64,000 nucleotides of DNA from Planococcus circulans (GCF_020023385.1 NZ_JAIQCL010000003.1:182971-246970), one strand, 5' to 3'. Shown: positions 1 to 8,922, numbered from the stretch's first letter. Notes: generated by a model from the letters alone, not told the origin. Translations and numbers: made by a program.

Positions 1-1731
1 ATGGAACGCCAGCTCGATCCGCTAGCAGCTGAGATGCTCCGCAAGGAACTTGAAAATCAAGGGATGAACTTTTTATTGCAGGCCAGTTCGGCTGAAATCA
101 CGGGCGAGGATCGGGTAGATGGCATCCGCTTTGCAGACGGAAGTTGGCGTGAAGCCGATTTAGTAGTTATGGCTGTAGGGGTCCGTCCGAATATAGAAAT
201 CGCAGCAGAAACGGATATTGAAGTCGGTCGAGCGATCAAGGTCGACGATTATATGAGAACGAATTTACCGAATATATATGCTGTCGGGGAATGCGTGGAG
301 CATCGTGGATCCGTTTACGGGTTGGTTGCGCCTTTGTATGAGCAAGGCAAAGCGCTGGCAGCAGCACTTTGTGGCCAATCCCATGAAGGTTATCAAGGTT
401 CCGTTTTATCAACGCAATTAAAAGTATCGGGGGTCGACGTTTTTTCGGCAGGCGAATTTGCGGAAAGCGAAGAAACCGTACTATTGAAACGGTATGACGG
501 TGTTCAAAACACCTATAGGAAAGTAGTGCTCCGAAATCAGGAAGTGGTAGGGGCAGTCATGTTTGGCGACACCTCAACAGGTTCGGATTTACTGAAGATG
601 ATCCAGCAAAAAGCAAGCTATGAAGAGATGGAAAAAGAGTTTGCGGCACCAGCGGCAGATAAAGACGATCGAATAGCTGAAATGGCAGATCATGATTTGG
701 TTTGTGTTTGTAACGGCGTCTCAAAAGGAACGATTGCCAGTGCGATATGCGATGGGGACCTCGATAATGTCGATGACGTCAAAGCGTGTACGAAAGCGTC
801 AAGTTCATGTGGAGGATGCCGTCCGCTGGTTGGCGATATTTTGGACTATGTTCAACGCTTTGGAGCGGCCATTAACAAAAAGCAGTCGATATGCACGTGT
901 ACAGCGGCAGACCAAGCGGAGCTGCTTGAAACAATCAAGCAGAACCCGGAAGAGACACAAGAAGCGATCATGCTTCGTCTTGGCTGGGCAACAATGGATG
1001 GATGTACAACTTGCCGCCCGGCAATTCAATACTATATGGGTGTGCACAGTGCGAAACTTCCGGAAATCACCGAAGAAAGAACAGCGGATGGTACATACAT
1101 GGTTTCGCCGCGGCTGCACGGAGGTGTGATAGCAACCGATCAGCTCCTGAAGCTTACTGCGATCGTTGAGAAATACAATATTCCCCTGGTTAAAATGGCG
1201 GCAGGACCAAGAATGGAGCTGTACGGAATTCCGGAAGAAGAACTGGATGCCGTCCGGGCCGAATTGGCTATCGGAGCACATTCATACGGCTATGGGCTGC
1301 GGGCTGTCAGTACAAGTTCGGGCAGCCGTTACGAAAAAAACGCGATGCAGGACTCGCTTTTGCTTGGCTTCCAACTGGAAAAAGAGTTGGAACTTCATCG
1401 TTTTCCGACCGAAATCACCATTGGCATATCAGCAGGAATTGATGACCAGGCAAAAGCAAGGAGAGAAGAAGTCAGCTTGATCGGTGCGCCGGGAGGCTGG
1501 GAACTTTATGGCGGCACGGAAAGATTTTATACAGCGATGACGACGAATGAAGCATTGGCGATGACGGAGGCCTTGCTCAGTTTGTATCAGCAGACAGCTT
1601 TTTATCTGGAAGAGTTGGATGACTGGGTTAAGCGCGTTGGCATTCTGTCGATACGGGAAAAAATGATCTATCAAAAAACGGCAGGCAAAAAACCGGAACC
1701 AGAAGCGGTTCTGTCTCATGCGAGTGGCTAA
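1..1731 (+). CDS. nasB: Assimilatory nitrate reductase electron-transfer subunit NasB, 5' end cut by window
   Basis: Only the last 576 codons are present; the ATG at base 1 lies inside the conserved ERQLD region of the FAD/NAD(P) module and is not the real start. Visible in order: the end of a pyridine-nucleotide disulfide oxidoreductase fold (VGVRPN, then AVGEC near residue 97), two BFD-like [2Fe-2S] domains (CVCN near 235 with CGGC near 272; CTCT near 298 with CTTC near 337), a sulfite/nitrite reductase ferredoxin-like half domain (about 355-425), and a domain related to the siroheme domain of NirB (about 430-560). That last domain has lost its metal-ligand cysteines (STSSGSRYEK and SAGIDDQ stand where NirB has cysteine pairs), so it should not reduce nitrite. 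The adjacent nasC supports NasB, which passes electrons from NAD(P)H to the nitrate reductase catalytic subunit. NirB is the alternative and is disfavoured by the missing cysteines. Confidence 0.85.
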   Translation: MERQLDPLAAEMLRKELENQGMNFLLQASSAEITGEDRVDGIRFADGSWREADLVVMAVGVRPNIEIAAETDIEVGRAIKVDDYMRTNLPNIYAVGECVEHRGSVYGLVAPLYEQGKALAAALCGQSHEGYQGSVLSTQLKVSGVDVFSAGEFAESEETVLLKRYDGVQNTYRKVVLRNQEVVGAVMFGDTSTGSDLLKMIQQKASYEEMEKEFAAPAADKDDRIAEMADHDLVCVCNGVSKGTIASAICDGDLDNVDDVKACTKASSSCGGCRPLVGDILDYVQRFGAAINKKQSICTCTAADQAELLETIKQNPEETQEAIMLRLGWATMDGCTTCRPAIQYYMGVHSAKLPEITEERTADGTYMVSPRLHGGVIATDQLLKLTAIVEKYNIPLVKMAAGPRMELYGIPEEELDAVRAELAIGAHSYGYGLRAVSTSSGSRYEKNAMQDSLLLGFQLEKELELHRFPTEITIGISAGIDDQAKARREEVSLIGAPGGWELYGGTERFYTAMTTNEALAMTEALLSLYQQTAFYLEELDDWVKRVGILSIREKMIYQKTAGKKPEPEAVLSHASG

Positions 1732-1753
1732 AAACATAAAAGCGGGTGAAAAA

Positions 1754-3853
1754 ATGACGACAGCAGTTGAAACGGTAATGGAAACTCAATGTCCATTTTG
1801 CAGTGTACAATGCAAAATGAAAATCACCGAAAAAGTAGATGCGGGAATGCGCAGCTACACGGTGGAGCCAAGGCAAAATGCCGCATCGGAAGGCCGTTTA
1901 TGTGTGAAAGGCGTCAATGCCTATCAGCATGCCTTAAGCAATGAGCGTATTTCAGAACCGTTAGTGAAAAGAGGCGGCGAATTTGTGCCGATATCATGGG
2001 AAGAAGCTTATGCTTTAATTGCTGAGAAAATAACGGCTACGCAGCAGCAATATGGCCATCAAGCCGTAGGGGTTTATGGAGGCGGTTCGCTGACGAACGA
2101 ATCGTCTTATTTACTTGGGAAATTTGCACGGGTCGCCTTGCAAACGCCGTATATCGATTACAATGGCCGGTTTTGCATGTCGGCGGCAGCAACAGCCGGA
2201 AACCAGGCTTTCGGAATCGACCGGGGCCTGACAATGCCGCTTTCCGATATACGGATTTCGGACTGCATCATTCTGGCGGGCACCAATATTGCGGAATGCC
2301 AGCCCACTTTGCTGCCCTATTTCACAGATGCGAAAGCCAACGGCGCTTATATCATCGTCATTGATCCGCGTCTTACTCCGACTGCGGAAATGGCGGATTT
2401 ACATTTGAAAGTTAAGCCCGGCATGGACGCAGCACTGGCAAATGGCTTGCTGAAAGTGATTATGGACGGAGGTTTTATCGATCAAGACTTTTTAGAGCAG
2501 CGGACCACTGGATTTGATGAAGTGAAAACCTATATCGAAACACTTGATTTAAGCTATATTGCCGACATTACAGGTGTGCCGAAAGAAGATATCGAGCTGG
2601 CGGGGACCGAGTTCGGAAAATCCGCTTCTTCGCTTATTTTCACCGCACGCGGCGTCGAACAGCAAACCGATGGCTCTTTGGCGGTCCGAAATTTTATCAA
2701 TATGCTGCTGGCAACCGGCAAAATCGGTAAACCGGGCAGTGGATACGGTGCCGTCACCGGTCAGGCAAACGGCCAGGGAGGACGGGAGCATGGCCAAAAG
2801 GCCGATCAGCTGCCCGGTTACCGTTCGATTGAAAATCCGGAGCACCGGAAATACATAGCTGAAGTATGGGGGATAGCCCCGGCTGAGTTGCCGGGGAAAG
2901 GGGTATCAGCTTATGAAATGATGGAGAAAATCCATACGCAGGAAATTCGTTCGCTTGTATTGATGGCTTCCAATCCGATCGTCTCCAATCCGAATGCAAA
3001 CTTTGTTGAAGAAGGGATAGCCAAGCTGGATTTCCTTGTGGTTGTCGACATGCTGTTTTCAGAAACCGCGCAGCATGCCGATTTGATATTGCCGACATCC
3101 TCTTACTTGGAAAGTACGGGTACAGTAACCAATTTAGAAGGCCGTGTTTTATTGCGTGAAGCAGCCCGGCCGGCAATGGGGATGGCGAAGCAGGATTGGG
3201 AGATTCTGTCGGATATCGCAGCAGCACTTGGCAAAGGCCGCTGCTTCCAATACGAAACAGCAGAAGAGATATTTGAAGAACTGCGGGTAGCGAGCCGTGG
3301 TGGCCTTGCTGATTACTACGGGATTACATACGACCGGATCCGGAAAGAGGAAGGCGTCTATTGGCCTTGTCCTTCACTGGACCATCCGGGTGAAGAGCGG
3401 CTGTTCGAAACGGTTTTTTCAAGACCCGACAAGAAAGCGGAGATGAAGGCGATCGCCAATCATTTTCCGAAAGAAAAAACAGGGAGCCGATATCCGCTGT
3501 CACTCACCACTGGCCGGGTGCTGGGACATTATTTGACCGGCGTTCAAACGCTGAAAAGCCCGACGCTTGAAGCGCGCCAATTTGAATCATTCGTGGAAAT
3601 CCATCCGAAAACAGCCCGCCGCTTCAACGTCAAAGATGATGAACTCGTGAAATTGCATTCAAGGCGAGGAGAAATTATCGTCCGGAGCAAGCTGACAGCA
3701 GCGATTCGCGAAGACACCATTTTCGTGCCGATGCATTGGGATGGCATTCAAAATATCAATAAACTCACGAGTGATGAATTGGAACCTGCATCTAAAATGC
3801 CGGGCTTTAAAGTCTGTGCGGTGGCAGTCGAACCTTTGCTTGCCTCGTCATAA
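1754..3853 (+). CDS. nasC: Assimilatory nitrate reductase catalytic subunit NasC
   Basis: A molybdopterin-guanine-dinucleotide oxidoreductase of 699 aa that reduces nitrate to nitrite in the cytoplasm. The N-terminal [4Fe-4S] ligands are Cys13, Cys16, Cys20 and Cys50 (QCPFCSVQC, then GRLCVKG). The molybdopterin oxidoreductase body follows (for example ASNPIVSNPNANF), with a C-terminal dinucleotide-binding domain (TTGRVLGHY). An upstream in-frame ATG at 1718 lies inside nasB; the ATG at 1754 is preferred because GCGGGTGA precedes it and the product then begins just before the Cys motif. It lies 22 bases after nasB, so the two are co-transcribed. A hairpin terminator follows, making it the last gene of its operon. 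Confidence 0.93.
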   Translation: MTTAVETVMETQCPFCSVQCKMKITEKVDAGMRSYTVEPRQNAASEGRLCVKGVNAYQHALSNERISEPLVKRGGEFVPISWEEAYALIAEKITATQQQYGHQAVGVYGGGSLTNESSYLLGKFARVALQTPYIDYNGRFCMSAAATAGNQAFGIDRGLTMPLSDIRISDCIILAGTNIAECQPTLLPYFTDAKANGAYIIVIDPRLTPTAEMADLHLKVKPGMDAALANGLLKVIMDGGFIDQDFLEQRTTGFDEVKTYIETLDLSYIADITGVPKEDIELAGTEFGKSASSLIFTARGVEQQTDGSLAVRNFINMLLATGKIGKPGSGYGAVTGQANGQGGREHGQKADQLPGYRSIENPEHRKYIAEVWGIAPAELPGKGVSAYEMMEKIHTQEIRSLVLMASNPIVSNPNANFVEEGIAKLDFLVVVDMLFSETAQHADLILPTSSYLESTGTVTNLEGRVLLREAARPAMGMAKQDWEILSDIAAALGKGRCFQYETAEEIFEELRVASRGGLADYYGITYDRIRKEEGVYWPCPSLDHPGEERLFETVFSRPDKKAEMKAIANHFPKEKTGSRYPLSLTTGRVLGHYLTGVQTLKSPTLEARQFESFVEIHPKTARRFNVKDDELVKLHSRRGEIIVRSKLTAAIREDTIFVPMHWDGIQNINKLTSDELEPASKMPGFKVCAVAVEPLLASS

Positions 3854-3881
3854 AATAAAGCCGTCCATCAATCTGAACAGC

Positions 3882-3914
3882 AAAACCCAGCTAATTTCGA
3901 TTAGCTGGGTTTTG
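3882..3914. terminator. Bidirectional Rho-independent terminator
   Basis: The inverted repeat AAAACCCAGCTAA / TTAGCTGGGTTTT has a short ATTTCGA-type loop. It sits between the convergent nasC and sortase genes and has A/T runs on both sides, so it can serve both strands. Confidence 0.85.
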
Positions 3915-3921
3915 GTATGCA

Positions 3922-4902
3922 CTATTGTTTTTGCTGCGCTTCCGCTTTTTCGGATTCATTCAAATCGACATCCACAGAAGTGACGAAATAGCGCTTGGCA
4001 TCATCCGTTTTGAGTTCCACTTTCTTTCTGTCGAACAAGGAAACAGTGTCGATTTTCTTCATTTCGCCTGTCTGGATATCTTCTTCATAGATGCGGTAGC
4101 CGATGACGGCGTCATCCCGAACCGCGTGCCAGGAGATGTTGAAAGCCGTTGCCATGACGTTTGCCGGAGGCTCCGGTTGTTTTTCCTGGACACTTGAATC
4201 GGAAACGAGCTCGGCGGTCACGACCAGACGCTCTTCATGGGATCCAATGTCGCGGTTGAAGTCACCGGTACAGGTGATTAAATTGATCATCCGCTTGTCC
4301 GAGCTGCCGAAAATCTCTTCAATCGGTGCTTCATCGGTTTCGTAGCTGGTCAGGTTTTTCACTTCAAACACCATCTTGCGTCCGTCCGCGTCGGTCAGAA
4401 CCACTGTTTCTCCAACTTTTACATCCGTCAGTTCATAAAAAACTGCGGGTCCGGTCAAGCTGTCGACATGACCGGCCAATACGGCGTTGCCTTTGGCGCC
4501 AGCTTTAAAGCCAGGTTCAAACCAGCCGACCTGATCTACGTCTTCGGGCACGCCCATTTCGCCATTATCCAGAATACCGGTCGGCTCAATGTTTGCTTTG
4601 ACGCCGATCGAGGGGACTTCAATCTGCGAAGGTTCCATGCCTCTGATGCTTTCCTGGCGTTCCCGCTGCAGCATTTGCAGCTTTTCCCGCTGTTCCGGAA
4701 GGATCGGAAATTCCGCAATCTTGTCGACATAGTTGCCGGACATATCCTCTTCGGCTGCGGCTTGTTCTGTTGGTTCGTTCCGGTCGACCGGTTCGGCTCC
4801 TTCTTCAATCGTCGGACCGGCTGCCAAAGGCTTCAATATGATGAACAAGACGAGGCATAAAACAATCGCCGTTCCCATGGTGACAAGTTGCTTCATCTGC
4901 AT
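3922..4902 (-). CDS. Class F-type sortase with C-terminal fibronectin type III-like domain
   Basis: A 326-aa transpeptidase expected to attach LPxTG-type proteins to the cell wall from the outer face of the membrane. Residues 8-28 form an N-terminal membrane anchor; an acidic linker follows; the sortase fold spans about 95-232. Catalytic residues are visible: His145 (VLAGHVDS), Cys211 (LITCTGDF) and Arg225 (EERLVV). The DNGEMGVPEDVDQVGWF and GPAVFYEL blocks resemble class F/D-like sortases. After the usual end of the fold there is an extra module (about 238-315) with the fibronectin type III pattern PPANV...ISWHAV...IGYRIYE, which is not part of a minimal sortase. It lies immediately downstream of a gene ending in an MPATG sorting signal, very probably its substrate. 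The sortase call is firm; the subclass is inferred. Confidence 0.88.
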   Translation of the reverse strand: MQMKQLVTMGTAIVLCLVLFIILKPLAAGPTIEEGAEPVDRNEPTEQAAAEEDMSGNYVDKIAEFPILPEQREKLQMLQRERQESIRGMEPSQIEVPSIGVKANIEPTGILDNGEMGVPEDVDQVGWFEPGFKAGAKGNAVLAGHVDSLTGPAVFYELTDVKVGETVVLTDADGRKMVFEVKNLTSYETDEAPIEEIFGSSDKRMINLITCTGDFNRDIGSHEERLVVTAELVSDSSVQEKQPEPPANVMATAFNISWHAVRDDAVIGYRIYEEDIQTGEMKKIDTVSLFDRKKVELKTDDAKRYFVTSVDVDLNESEKAEAQQKQ

Positions 4903-4953
4903 TCCCTCCTTTCCAATCAGGAACAGAGAGAGCCAGTGGCCCTCCCTGAACTA

Positions 4954-6288
4954 TTATTGCTGGTTTCTACTTTGACGGTACGTGATAGTGCCAGCTGCCA
5001 ATAAAATCATCATGCTCAATGTGATCCAAAGAATCATGGTGTTGGATTGGTTAGCAGTGCCGCCAAGTCCTGTGGCCGGCATTTTTTCAGGTGCTGTGTT
5101 TTCGAAATTCTCCGGGAATTGATCAACGATTGCGCCGCTCAATCCTTTACCGATATCAAACATGATCGCATAGCCTGCACGGTAGTTTTCATAAGATGCT
5201 GCATAATCGCCTGAACCGTATTGCTGGAATGTATCTACAACTGAAGTTTCATGTGCTTGTACACCTGCAATGGTTTCATCCAAAGGCATGCGGTCTTCAG
5301 TTGCGCTGTTCAGGAATGTTCCAAGGTCAGTTGCAAATGTGCTGGTCAACGTAGTTGTCGCTTCTTCTACAGCTGGCTGATCGTCAGCTGCTGCAGCGGT
5401 AGCCAAGTCGCCTTGAACAGAAATGTGTTCGTTGTTCCAAAGTTCAACAAATTGGTTGCTCGCTTCTTCACCGTAGACAGAAGCAAGTGCTGCACGGAAT
5501 TCTTCGGTGTTCTGGTCTTGTGCCCAATCTGCAAAATCAAAGTCTTCAGATCCATTATAGCCTTTTGTCATGCTCAGTTGCGCCAAAGCGAAATGCTCGG
5601 CTGCAATGCGGTTGACTGTTGAACGGAAATCGCCGGCTGGTGTGTTCGGATCAGAAAACTGATCCGGGAACTGAGCGGAAATCGCTCCACTGATGGCGCT
5701 TCCGGCTCCGAAGATTTGCGTGAAGCCTTCCAGGTAAGAAGTATAAGCCGCTTCGTAATCACCTTCTACATACAGATCAAATGTTTCTTGAACGAAATCT
5801 TCATGCTCACGAAGAGCGGCAGTTGCGCCGTCTTCTGGAAGATTCCCTTCTGTTGCAGTGCCGAGGAATGCGCCCATGTCGTCAACGAATGACTGGATTT
5901 CTGTTAACGCTTCTTCCTGCATGGCTTCGTCGCCTGCTTTAACAGCGGCAGCGTAATCGTCTGTGCCCATATTATGCTTATCGAAGATTTCAACGAAAGC
6001 AGCTCCGCCTTCTTCCCCGTAAACTGAAGCGATGACCGGCTCCATGTCCGCAGCGTTGGCATCCAATGCTGCGAGTGATGCTTCTGCCGCTTCGTCTCCA
6101 TCATAGATTTTCATCATGGAATCGACAGCCAGCGCATAATGCTCCGACAATAAGGAATCCAGTGTGGCGCGAAGTTCCACGCCCGTCGTTTCCGTTGGCG
6201 GAAGTTCATCCGCGAATGCTGCTGTTCCCATTCCAGGAACCAAAAGTGCGGCTCCAAGTACAGGTGCTAAAACTTTTCTCCATTTCAT
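4954..6288 (-). CDS. Cell-wall-anchored protein with two tandem helical repeats and MPATG sorting signal
   Basis: A 444-aa secreted protein. The ATG at 6288 is preferred over the longer frame because it has AGAGGAG upstream and opens a clean signal peptide (MKWRKVLAPVLG, cleavage near AAFA-DE). Two homologous halves follow, about residues 35-205 and 220-390; both contain a SEHYALA or AEHFALA segment, then ASVYGEE, and end in a GAGSAISGAI or GKGLSGAI block before QFP. The C-terminus has MPATG (403-407), a membrane helix and a short tail with Arg, the layout of a sortase substrate. From memory, proteins of this repeat type are often auto-labelled copper amine oxidase-like, but no catalytic motif of that enzyme is visible here. 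Its downstream neighbour on the same strand is a sortase, so the two probably form a dedicated pair. Ligand or function is unknown. Confidence 0.8.
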   Translation of the reverse strand: MKWRKVLAPVLGAALLVPGMGTAAFADELPPTETTGVELRATLDSLLSEHYALAVDSMMKIYDGDEAAEASLAALDANAADMEPVIASVYGEEGGAAFVEIFDKHNMGTDDYAAAVKAGDEAMQEEALTEIQSFVDDMGAFLGTATEGNLPEDGATAALREHEDFVQETFDLYVEGDYEAAYTSYLEGFTQIFGAGSAISGAISAQFPDQFSDPNTPAGDFRSTVNRIAAEHFALAQLSMTKGYNGSEDFDFADWAQDQNTEEFRAALASVYGEEASNQFVELWNNEHISVQGDLATAAAADDQPAVEEATTTLTSTFATDLGTFLNSATEDRMPLDETIAGVQAHETSVVDTFQQYGSGDYAASYENYRAGYAIMFDIGKGLSGAIVDQFPENFENTAPEKMPATGLGGTANQSNTMILWITLSMMILLAAGTITYRQSRNQQ

Positions 6289-6550
6289 AATAAAACCACT
6301 CCTCTTTTTTAAGTTTCTTACACACATAACGGAGGGGTTCTGGAATTAGATCACTCTTTTCATATGAAAATAAAAGAATTGTGCAACCGTGTCACCCAAT
6401 CGATTCATAAAGCTTCTATATGGAGATGAAAGAGAGGTTGGTTGTCCGTGAGTGGGTTTCGCTCATGGACAAAGGCAGTTTGCCGGGGCAAACTGTTTCC
6501 ATTCAGCTCTTTTTTGTGGGGATTTCGGGTTGGCAAGTAAATAGAGGCGT

Positions 6551-6634
6551 TTGGATAGTATTCAAGTTGAGTTGGACAGTATTTAGCGTGGAATGGATTG
6601 TATTTTGAACGATTCGGACTGTATATCCATTTAC
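6551..6634. repeat. Four-unit 21-bp phased repeat (array A)
   Basis: Units begin at 6551, 6572, 6593 and 6614, exactly 21 bases apart. They start TTGGATAGTAT, TTGGACAGTAT, ATGGATTGTAT and TCGGACTGTAT, while the remaining ten bases of each unit vary. A second array with the same unit and phase lies at 14679. Confidence 0.8.
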
Positions 6635-6731
6635 CTGGGAATCGATAAGCTGGAAAGCTGAAATGAAAGTGGATTTCTCTCCTGATCAGCAGAAAACTAC
6701 CGCTTACAGAAATGAAATCTAAATGAAAATG

Positions 6732-6757
6732 AAAAACCGCCTGGGTGGCGGTTTTTT
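6732..6757. terminator. Rho-independent terminator of the hydrolase gene
   Basis: The stem AAAAACCGCC / GGCGGTTTTTT has loop TGGGT. On the minus strand it lies 30 bases past the end of the alpha/beta hydrolase gene and has a run of U. Confidence 0.8.
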
Positions 6758-6787
6758 CATTTAATACGAAGATCTTCTGGGATATTT

Positions 6788-7606
6788 TTATTTTACGCCA
6801 GTGCTTCTAAGGAAGCTTAACAATTCGTTGTTAAAGCGCTCAGGTTCATCTGCATTCATCCCATGTCCGCTATCCTTAAATGGAACGAGAACCGAGTTGG
6901 GAATTTGTTTCTCCAGTTCTTCGCCCAGTTCATATGAACAGATTTGATCTTTTTTGCCATGGAAAATAGCTGTTGGGACTGTAATGCCCGCCAATTCGCC
7001 GCGCAAGTCTTCATCTCTCAACGCAATTGCGGAGTTGATGGTTGAATGGGCACCGGCTTCGAGTCCGAGCGTCTGGAACCAGTGAAGGAACTCCGGTGAC
7101 TTTTTCTGTTCATAGAACATATCCGCGAATTGGGAAAGGAAAGCCGGGCGATCTTCTTTGATCTGTTTGATGATGTCGTCCACTTCTTCAGGTTTCAAGT
7201 TGATCTTGAAATCCTCGCGTTGTGTAAACACAGGAGCAGCAGCTCCCATCAATAGCAATTTGTCTACGCCTTGCTGGCCAAACTTCGTTAAGTAGCGGAT
7301 CGCAATCGGTCCGCCCATGGAAAATCCGGCAAGTACGAAATTATCGAGTTTCAAATGATCGATGACCGCTTTAACGTCGCTCGCTGCCGTATCGTAATCA
7401 TAGCCTGACCACGGCTTGTCTGATTTCCCGTAGCCTCTAAGGTCGATGCCGATAAACCGGAAATTCTGCTGTGCAAGGATGCTGACCTGCGATTCAAACG
7501 ATTTGCTGTTCAATGGCCAGCCATGGATGAATACTACCGGCTGTCCTGACCCAATATCTTCTGCATAAACTTTCACGCCGTCTTCTACTTCAATATAATG
7601 TCCCAA
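6788..7606 (-). CDS. Alpha/beta hydrolase (non-heme chloroperoxidase/esterase type)
   Basis: A cytoplasmic hydrolase of 272 aa. The oxyanion region is VVFIHGWP, the nucleophile elbow is GFSMGG (Ser96 from the chosen start), and the catalytic His lies in DSGHGMNADEP near the C-terminus; the acidic residue is probably the Asp in FHGKKDQI. The motif set (GIDLRGYGKSD, GFSMGG) fits the arylesterase / cofactor-free haloperoxidase branch; the natural substrate cannot be told from sequence. A TTG at 7606 is chosen because the longer TTG frame at 7624 would start inside the Shine-Dalgarno sequence GGAGGAGG, which lies about 8 bases before 7606. The gene stands alone on the minus strand and has its own terminator. 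Confidence 0.82.
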   Translation of the reverse strand: MGHYIEVEDGVKVYAEDIGSGQPVVFIHGWPLNSKSFESQVSILAQQNFRFIGIDLRGYGKSDKPWSGYDYDTAASDVKAVIDHLKLDNFVLAGFSMGGPIAIRYLTKFGQQGVDKLLLMGAAAPVFTQREDFKINLKPEEVDDIIKQIKEDRPAFLSQFADMFYEQKKSPEFLHWFQTLGLEAGAHSTINSAIALRDEDLRGELAGITVPTAIFHGKKDQICSYELGEELEKQIPNSVLVPFKDSGHGMNADEPERFNNELLSFLRSTGVK

Positions 7607-7816
7607 AAATTTTTCCTCCTCCAATTTAAAAACCTGTAATGGTGATAAGGTTCCCTTTGTAGTTATAAAATAAACTGCAATGAATTAAAGGGTTGTTTTT
7701 GTCATCCCCAAGGTGAAAAGGAATCTGTCATAATAGAGAGTAAATCCATTAAATTCTCTGCTCCTTTCGTAAAGTAAGCAAAAAGTCGGGAGTTTTACAG
7801 AGAAGATCGATATCTC

Positions 7817-7864
7817 TTGACATTTGGGAAAAGACAAGTAAAAATTAAGTAAAATAGTTTACTT
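7817..7864 (+). promoter_or_regulatory. ganR promoter with autoregulatory operator
   Basis: A -35 box TTGACA at 7817-7822 and a weak -10 TAAAAA at 7839-7844 (16-base spacer) are followed directly by the perfect dyad AAGTAAA-ATAG-TTTACTT at 7847-7864. The dyad covers the expected transcription start, and a related dyad occurs before ganS. Autorepression by GanR is inferred. Confidence 0.65.
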
Positions 7865-7895
7865 TATTTATTTTATGAAAGTGGAGGTGGAAGGA

Positions 7896-8888
7896 TTGGC
7901 TACAATTAAAGACATCGGTGAAAAATCCGGATTTTCTATTTCTACGGTTTCACGTGTGCTAAGTAATGATCCAAGCTTGTCTGTCCCGGAAGAAACACGC
8001 GAAAAGATATTTGATGCGGCAGAACAGCTGGACTACCGTAAAAAGACAGTTAAGTCTTTGGTGAAAAACATCGCCTTTTTGTATTGGCTGACCGAAAGAG
8101 AAGAGCTTGAAGATGTTTATTTTAAAGCCATGCGTATTGAAATAGAGAAGATGGCCAAACTATCCAATGTGGAATTGACAACCTATAAAATCGACGGCGG
8201 CATTAGCCAGATACCGGATAATATAGAAGGTTTCATTGCAGTTGGCACGTTTTCGGACAAAGAAATTACACAGCTGAGAAAGCTCACACCTCATGGAGTC
8301 TTTATCGACTCAACTCCTGATCCGGAACATTTTGATTCGGTAAAACCTGATCTGGCTCAAATTACCAGAAAAACAATTGATTTTTTGGTGGAGAAAGGCC
8401 ATCGGGATATAGGATTTATAGGCGGCACCTATCATAACCCTAATACAGATGGCGACGAGATGGACATTCGCGAACAGACTTTCCGTGATTACATGGAGAA
8501 AAAGGGACTGTTGCAGGATCGCTACGTTTATTGTCATCGGGGCTTTTCAGTGGATAATGGCTATCGCCTGATGACCAAAGCAATCGAGGAACTGGATGAG
8601 CAGTTGCCGACCGCCTTTTTTATCGCAGCGGACCCGATTGCTGTAGGCTGTCTACAGGCCTTAAATGAACACGGGATTCAGATACCGAAAAGGGTGAGTG
8701 TAGTCAGCATCAACAATATCAGCATTGCCAAATATATCTCGCCGCCTTTAACCACGTTCCATATCGATATGGCAGAGGTATGCAAGAATGCAATTTCGTT
8801 GTTGCTTGAGCAATTGCTGGAAAAGCGAAAGTGCACAAAGACTTTGTACTTGGGTGCAAACTTAATAGTAAGGAAGAGCACGAACTAG
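7896..8888 (+). CDS. ganR: LacI-family regulator of the galactan operon (GanR)
   Basis: A 330-aa regulator with an N-terminal LacI helix-turn-helix (ATIKDIGEKSGFSISTVSRV) and a periplasmic-binding-protein-like sensor domain (EGFIAVG, GHRDIGFIGG, PTAFFIAAD, VSVVSINN). The TTG at 7896 is chosen over the ATG at 7875 because GGAGGTGG at 7883-7890 sits 5-8 bases before it and the LacI fold normally begins at this point. The gene lies just upstream of ganS in the same direction. Dyads of the AGTAAA/TTTACT type occur both in its own promoter and before ganS. By position and gene order it corresponds to B. subtilis GanR, whose inducer is a galactan-derived oligosaccharide; assignment to this role is inference from context. 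Confidence 0.85.
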   Translation: MATIKDIGEKSGFSISTVSRVLSNDPSLSVPEETREKIFDAAEQLDYRKKTVKSLVKNIAFLYWLTEREELEDVYFKAMRIEIEKMAKLSNVELTTYKIDGGISQIPDNIEGFIAVGTFSDKEITQLRKLTPHGVFIDSTPDPEHFDSVKPDLAQITRKTIDFLVEKGHRDIGFIGGTYHNPNTDGDEMDIREQTFRDYMEKKGLLQDRYVYCHRGFSVDNGYRLMTKAIEELDEQLPTAFFIAADPIAVGCLQALNEHGIQIPKRVSVVSINNISIAKYISPPLTTFHIDMAEVCKNAISLLLEQLLEKRKCTKTLYLGANLIVRKSTN

Positions 8889-8922
8889 AAAGCAGTCTGG
8901 TAAAACAGGCTGTTTTTTATTT

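Larger units (their letters stand above)
6289..6787. other. Long intergenic region with hairpins and a phased repeat
   Basis: No convincing gene lies here. It holds the 5' leader of the surface-protein gene; two hairpins (about 6445-6469 with arms TCCGTGAG and CTCATGGA, and 6476-6495 with arms CAGTTTGC and GCAAACTG); a four-unit 21-bp repeat; and the terminator of the hydrolase gene. A 62-codon open frame across the repeat has no ribosome binding site. Confidence 0.6.

Noticed and set aside
1..3. ATG at base 1 as the start of nasB
   Set aside because: It encodes the Met of an internal conserved segment (ERQLD) of the oxidoreductase fold; the real start lies before the window.
4954..6288. Copper amine oxidase
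   Set aside because: Proteins of this repeat type often carry that label, but no topaquinone Tyr motif or copper-binding His set is visible.
6420..6608. A 62-codon plus-strand frame reading WIVF, WTVF, WIVF at seven-codon steps
   Set aside because: The heptad pattern is just the 21-bp DNA repeat read in frame; there is no ribosome binding site, and in array B the same frame gives a different, broken peptide.
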